Part shown: positions 17,211-20,138 of the stretch, in pieces | Layout: each line of letters opens with the position of its first letter | Position numbering within the stretch: the stretch's first letter is position 1 | Origin: CAZEER01 sp964511215 | GTDB taxonomy: Bacteria > Fidelibacterota > Marinisomatia > Marinisomatales > UBA1611 | Reading direction: 5' to 3' | DNA length: 20,138 nt | Assembly (NCBI GenBank): GCA_964511215.1 | Contig: CAZEER010000044.1 | Coordinates: 1 to 20,138 of the forward strand | Translations under genes and position numbers: made by a program | The notes under the pieces: model-generated | Databases searched by the model: none | Told to the model about the DNA's origin: nothing | Seen by the model: only the letters and a program-made list of their open reading frames with translations

Positions 17211-17987
17211 TTAATCTCCAGATGATATAAATAGTCGTTGGTTTAGATAACGACGTAGTTTCATCTCATCCATTTCTAGATTTGTAAAACGACCATTCTC
17301 TGCTGTTGATATAACTCCTCTCTCTTCAGAAACCACCACAACTATAGCATCTGATTCTTCTGTTATACCTAAAGCCGCTCGATGCCTAGTGCCCATTTCG
17401 GGCAGTACCATTGGACTCTCTGTCAAAGGCAAAATACATCCTGCTGCTTCGATCAAAGTATTTTGTAAGATCACTGCTCCATCATGCATTGGTGACCCTG
17501 GATTAAATATAGATATAAGCAATGGAGTCGACACCTCAGCTTTTAATTGAATGCCTGCATCTTTATAAGAACGCAGACCAGTTTCTCTTTGAATTACTAT
17601 AAGAGCCCCCCATTTTTTTTCTGATAATTGTAGAGATGCTCCTACTATCGCTTCAAGTGATCTAGATGTACCCGTTCGGAAAATGCGTTGGAAAAATCGT
17701 GTTTGTCCAATGTAAATTAATAATCTTCGAATTTCAGGCTGAAAAAGAATTACAAATGCAACAACCCAAACAGTTTGAAATTGATTCAACAACCAGGACA
17801 TAGCAACTAACCCTAAAGAGTTAAAAATAAAAGAGAAAATAAGCAATATGACAAGTCCGATTAGCATCTGACCTGCACGAGTTTCTCTAAAATATTCATA
17901 TACTTTAAAAAAAATCCAAGTTACCAAAAGAATATCTAAAATATCTATCAGGCTAATTGTTAAAAAGCCTAACTTAAATACTATCAA
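17211..17987 (-). CDS. cdaA: CdaA-type diadenylate cyclase (c-di-AMP synthase), TTG start
   Basis: A 258-residue membrane enzyme that makes cyclic di-AMP from two ATP. Three N-terminal membrane helices lie at about 12-30, 39-58 and 64-83. The DisA_N (DAC) catalytic domain follows at about 100-240, with both active-site motifs intact: DGA in SPMHDGAVIL (166-174) and RHR in GTRHRAALG (199-207). The start is a TTG at 17987 with an excellent AAGGAG ending 6 bases upstream; the TTG overlaps the folP stop (TTGA). This adjacency to folP is also known in other FCB-group bacteria. No cdaR (YbbR-domain regulator) gene and no c-di-AMP phosphodiesterase gene is in the window. In better-known bacteria c-di-AMP controls potassium and osmotic balance and cell-wall homeostasis; its role here is not shown. 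Confidence 0.96.
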   Translation of the reverse strand: MIVFKLGFLTISLIDILDILLVTWIFFKVYEYFRETRAGQMLIGLVILLIFSFIFNSLGLVAMSWLLNQFQTVWVVAFVILFQPEIRRLLIYIGQTRFFQRIFRTGTSRSLEAIVGASLQLSEKKWGALIVIQRETGLRSYKDAGIQLKAEVSTPLLISIFNPGSPMHDGAVILQNTLIEAAGCILPLTESPMVLPEMGTRHRAALGITEESDAIVVVVSEERGVISTAENGRFTNLEMDEMKLRRYLNQRLFISSGD

Positions 17988-18838
17988 ATCGCTCTCCTTA
18001 TTTTTTCGGTGATAGCCACTATTCTTTTAATTTTTTTCACATTATGGACACGAATAATTCTTGCACCATTTAATATCCCAGCAGTGGTAACAGCTGCTGT
18101 TCCTTCAAATCTATTTTCAACAGGTAAATCAAGAGTAATACCAATAAACGATTTTCTACTTGGCCCAATAAGCAATGGAATATCAAATTCACAAAATTCA
18201 TTTAATTTATTTATTATTATAAAATTATGCTCTACGGTCTTACCAAAACCTATGCCTGGATCTAGGATAATGTTTTCTTTCTTTACGCCTGCTTCAATCG
18301 CAAGATTAATTTGATTTTTAAAAAATAATTTAATGTCAAATATAATATTATTATAACAAGGATTATCCTGCATATTTTCTGGGATACCTTTCATATGCAT
18401 AATTACGATTGGTATTTTTAGTTTTGATGCTATTTGCACCATGTCTGGATCAAAAGCTAATCCACTAATATCATTTACTATGTTTGCACCTACAGAGATT
18501 GCATTCTCAGCTACTACAGATTTAGTGGTATCAATTGATATTAAAACATTAGGTGAAATTAAGCGGATTCCTTTTATAACTGGTATTATTCGGTCGAGTT
18601 CTTCATCAATTGAAATTTTTTTAGCACCTGGTCGGCTTGATTCTCCTCCAACATCAATAATATCCGCACCATCATTAATCATTTCTAAAGCATGATTGAT
18701 TGCTGAATCAGTTCGATAAAATTTACCCCCATCACTGAATGAGTCTGGAGTAACATTTACTATCCCCATGACTAATGTTGAACGATTGGGATCGCTACAC
18801 CATTTATCGAATGAAAGCGGAGTAATTGATTTATTCAA
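17984..18838 (-). CDS. folP: Dihydropteroate synthase
   Basis: A folate-pathway enzyme of 284 residues that joins p-aminobenzoate to dihydropterin pyrophosphate. It is a TIM barrel with the family signatures MGIVNVTPDSFSDGG (24-38), VGGESSRPGA (63-72), a pABA/pterin loop region SIDTTK (101-106), LDPGIGFGKT (192-201), LIGPSRKSFIG (223-233) and the closing IIRVHNV (261-267). It starts 21 bases after ftsH and its TGA overlaps the cdaA start. The assigned start is a TTG at 18838 with no visible Shine-Dalgarno. The frame runs back to the ftsH stop with no other ATG, GTG or TTG, and the next ATG is at MGIVNV, which would be too short. So the TTG is likely but less well supported than those of cdaA and lolD. 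Confidence 0.97.
   Translation of the reverse strand: MNKSITPLSFDKWCSDPNRSTLVMGIVNVTPDSFSDGGKFYRTDSAINHALEMINDGADIIDVGGESSRPGAKKISIDEELDRIIPVIKGIRLISPNVLISIDTTKSVVAENAISVGANIVNDISGLAFDPDMVQIASKLKIPIVIMHMKGIPENMQDNPCYNNIIFDIKLFFKNQINLAIEAGVKKENIILDPGIGFGKTVEHNFIIINKLNEFCEFDIPLLIGPSRKSFIGITLDLPVENRFEGTAAVTTAGILNGARIIRVHNVKKIKRIVAITEKIRRAI
17988..17999 (-). promoter_or_regulatory. Strong Shine-Dalgarno that sets the cdaA TTG start
   Basis: AAGGAG (17994-17999) with a 6-base spacer before the TTG at 17987. It lies in the last codons of folP. A strong site compensates for a weak start codon, and the start/stop overlap suggests coupled translation of folP and cdaA. Confidence 0.75.
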
Positions 18839-18859
18839 ATCAGAATTGATAGTCCAATA

Positions 18860-20138
18860 TTAATTAGATTTATTTTTTACTGATTTCTTAATACTTTGAC
18901 GAGGAGTTTTAGACGTGCCTTGTTTATTGCGATTATCATTACCATTTACTGTTTTTAATCGTTTATATCTTTTTCTTCTATTTCTATTAGGTTTATAACG
19001 ACCATTTATAGGTCGAGTTAATTTTTTCCCATCAAGAATTTTTTCCAAATCTTTTGCATCAATCGTTTCATATTTTAACAACTCTTTAGCCATTCTATGA
19101 AGTATTTCAATATCCTTTCTCAAGATTTCATCCGCTAACCGTTGAGAATCTCTTACTATTCTAGAAATTTCTTCATCTATCATGCGTGCAGTTACTTCAC
19201 TATAATCACGATGAGATTGAATCTCTCTACCCAAAAATACCTCTTCATTTTTTTTACCAAAAGTCATTGGTCCTAATAAATCACTCATACCCCATTCCGT
19301 AACCATCTTTCTTGCAATCTGGGTTGCCTGCTCTATATCATTTCCAGCACCTGTTGTCATTTGATTAAAAATAAGCATCTCAGCACTTCTGCCTCCCATT
19401 AGAATAGCCAATCTGCCTTCAACAAAGTTTCGGGTATATCCATGCTTCTCATCCATAGGAAGTTGCATTGTTACGCCTAGAGCACGACCACGTGGTATTA
19501 TTGTTATCTTATGTACTGGATCTGCACCTCTTGTTTTTATTGCAACCAAAGCATGACCAGCTTCGTGATATGCCGTGACTTCTTTTTCTTCCTTTGAAAG
19601 AATCATACTTTTTCGCTGTACACCCATCATTACCTTATCTTTTGCTTCCTCGAAATCATCCATATCAATTGATTTTTTATGTTTTCTAGCTGCTAAAAGC
19701 GCAGCCTCATTTACAATATTTGCAATATCTGCACCAACCATCCCAGGTGTGCCTTTCGCAAGTGATTCTAAATCAACTTTCATTTGATTAATAATAACTT
19801 TTTTAGTATGTACTTTAAGAATACCTAGGCGACCTTTAATATCTGGAACATCTACAACAATTTGTCTATCAAATCTTCCAGGCCTTAATAATGCAGGATC
19901 CAAAACATCTGGCCGATTTGTAGCAGCAGTAACTATTACATTCTGAGAATTATCAAATCCATCCATTTCCACCAAAAGTGCATTTAATGTTTGTTCTCGT
20001 TCATCATGTCCACCCCCTATTCCTGCGCCTCTTTGTCTACCAACAGCATCCATTTCATCAATGAAGATTATACATGGAGCACTTTTTTTTGCTTGTTCAA
20101 AGAGATCACGTACTCTAGATGCACCTACACCCACAAAC
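18860..20138 (-). CDS. ftsH: ATP-dependent zinc metalloprotease FtsH (5' end outside window)
   Basis: The C-terminal 425 or so residues of FtsH, the membrane-bound AAA+ protease that degrades unneeded membrane and regulatory proteins. The start, the membrane helices and Walker A lie beyond the right edge. The frame is open at 20137, and the Met-like GTG at 20134 is internal (FVGVGASRVRDLF). Visible are Walker B CIIFIDEMDAVGRQRG, the second region of homology TAATNRPDVLDPALLRPGRFDR, the zinc site HEAGH in TAYHEAGHALVAI, and TTGAGNDIEQAT with the aspartate that is the third zinc ligand. After the conserved domain there is a tail of 56 residues with 21 lysines or arginines and one acidic residue, unlike the tail of E. 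coli FtsH. It is followed by folP after 21 bases. Confidence 0.97.
   Translation of the reverse strand, partial: FVGVGASRVRDLFEQAKKSAPCIIFIDEMDAVGRQRGAGIGGGHDEREQTLNALLVEMDGFDNSQNVIVTAATNRPDVLDPALLRPGRFDRQIVVDVPDIKGRLGILKVHTKKVIINQMKVDLESLAKGTPGMVGADIANIVNEAALLAARKHKKSIDMDDFEEAKDKVMMGVQRKSMILSKEEKEVTAYHEAGHALVAIKTRGADPVHKITIIPRGRALGVTMQLPMDEKHGYTRNFVEGRLAILMGGRSAEMLIFNQMTTGAGNDIEQATQIARKMVTEWGMSDLLGPMTFGKKNEEVFLGREIQSHRDYSEVTARMIDEEISRIVRDSQRLADEILRKDIEILHRMAKELLKYETIDAKDLEKILDGKKLTRPINGRYKPNRNRRKRYKRLKTVNGNDNRNKQGTSKTPRQSIKKSVKNKSN

Overview
The window is an AT-rich, gene-dense stretch of a bacterial chromosome in which every gene I can support lies on the minus strand, so transcription runs from high to low coordinates. 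The set points to a diderm (Gram-negative-type) bacterium: it has a TamA/TamB-type outer-membrane pair, a LolC/LolE/LolD lipoprotein-release transporter, an outer-membrane-type lipoprotein and a long-form DnaK. It also has ClpC and a CdaA-type diadenylate cyclase beside folP, a mixture known from the FCB assemblage (Bacteroidota, Chlorobi, Marinimicrobia and relatives). A low-GC marine lineage such as Marinimicrobia is my best guess; this is inference from gene content, not from a phylogenetic marker search.

Layout in transcription order. First block: ftsH (5' end outside the window), folP and cdaA (overlapping start/stop), prfB (intact, read through a programmed +1 frameshift), lysS, two LolC/LolE-type permeases, lolD and clpC. 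Gaps in this block are 51 bp or less and several genes overlap, so most of it looks like one transcription unit. A 99-bp gap follows and then dnaK, which ends at a strong palindromic terminator. Second block: tamB, a TamA-like Omp85 barrel, a TPR lipoprotein 109 bp further on, and a MoxR-type AAA+ ATPase cut off by the left edge.

The functions group as envelope biogenesis (Lol transporter, TamA/TamB, TPR lipoprotein), proteostasis (FtsH, ClpC, DnaK, probably MoxR), translation (RF2, LysRS), and folate and c-di-AMP synthesis. These are mostly conserved housekeeping genes. I see no mobile element, CRISPR array, tRNA, rRNA or defence cassette, and no stretch over 300 bases lacks a gene.

The details most worth reading are the prfB frameshift cassette, TTG start codons set by strong ribosome binding sites (lolD, cdaA), two diverged Lol permeases with clpC at the end of their operon, the dnaK/tamB palindromic terminator, the tamB-first gene order followed by a TPR lipoprotein, and the strongly basic FtsH tail. 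I did not find a convincing undescribed system.
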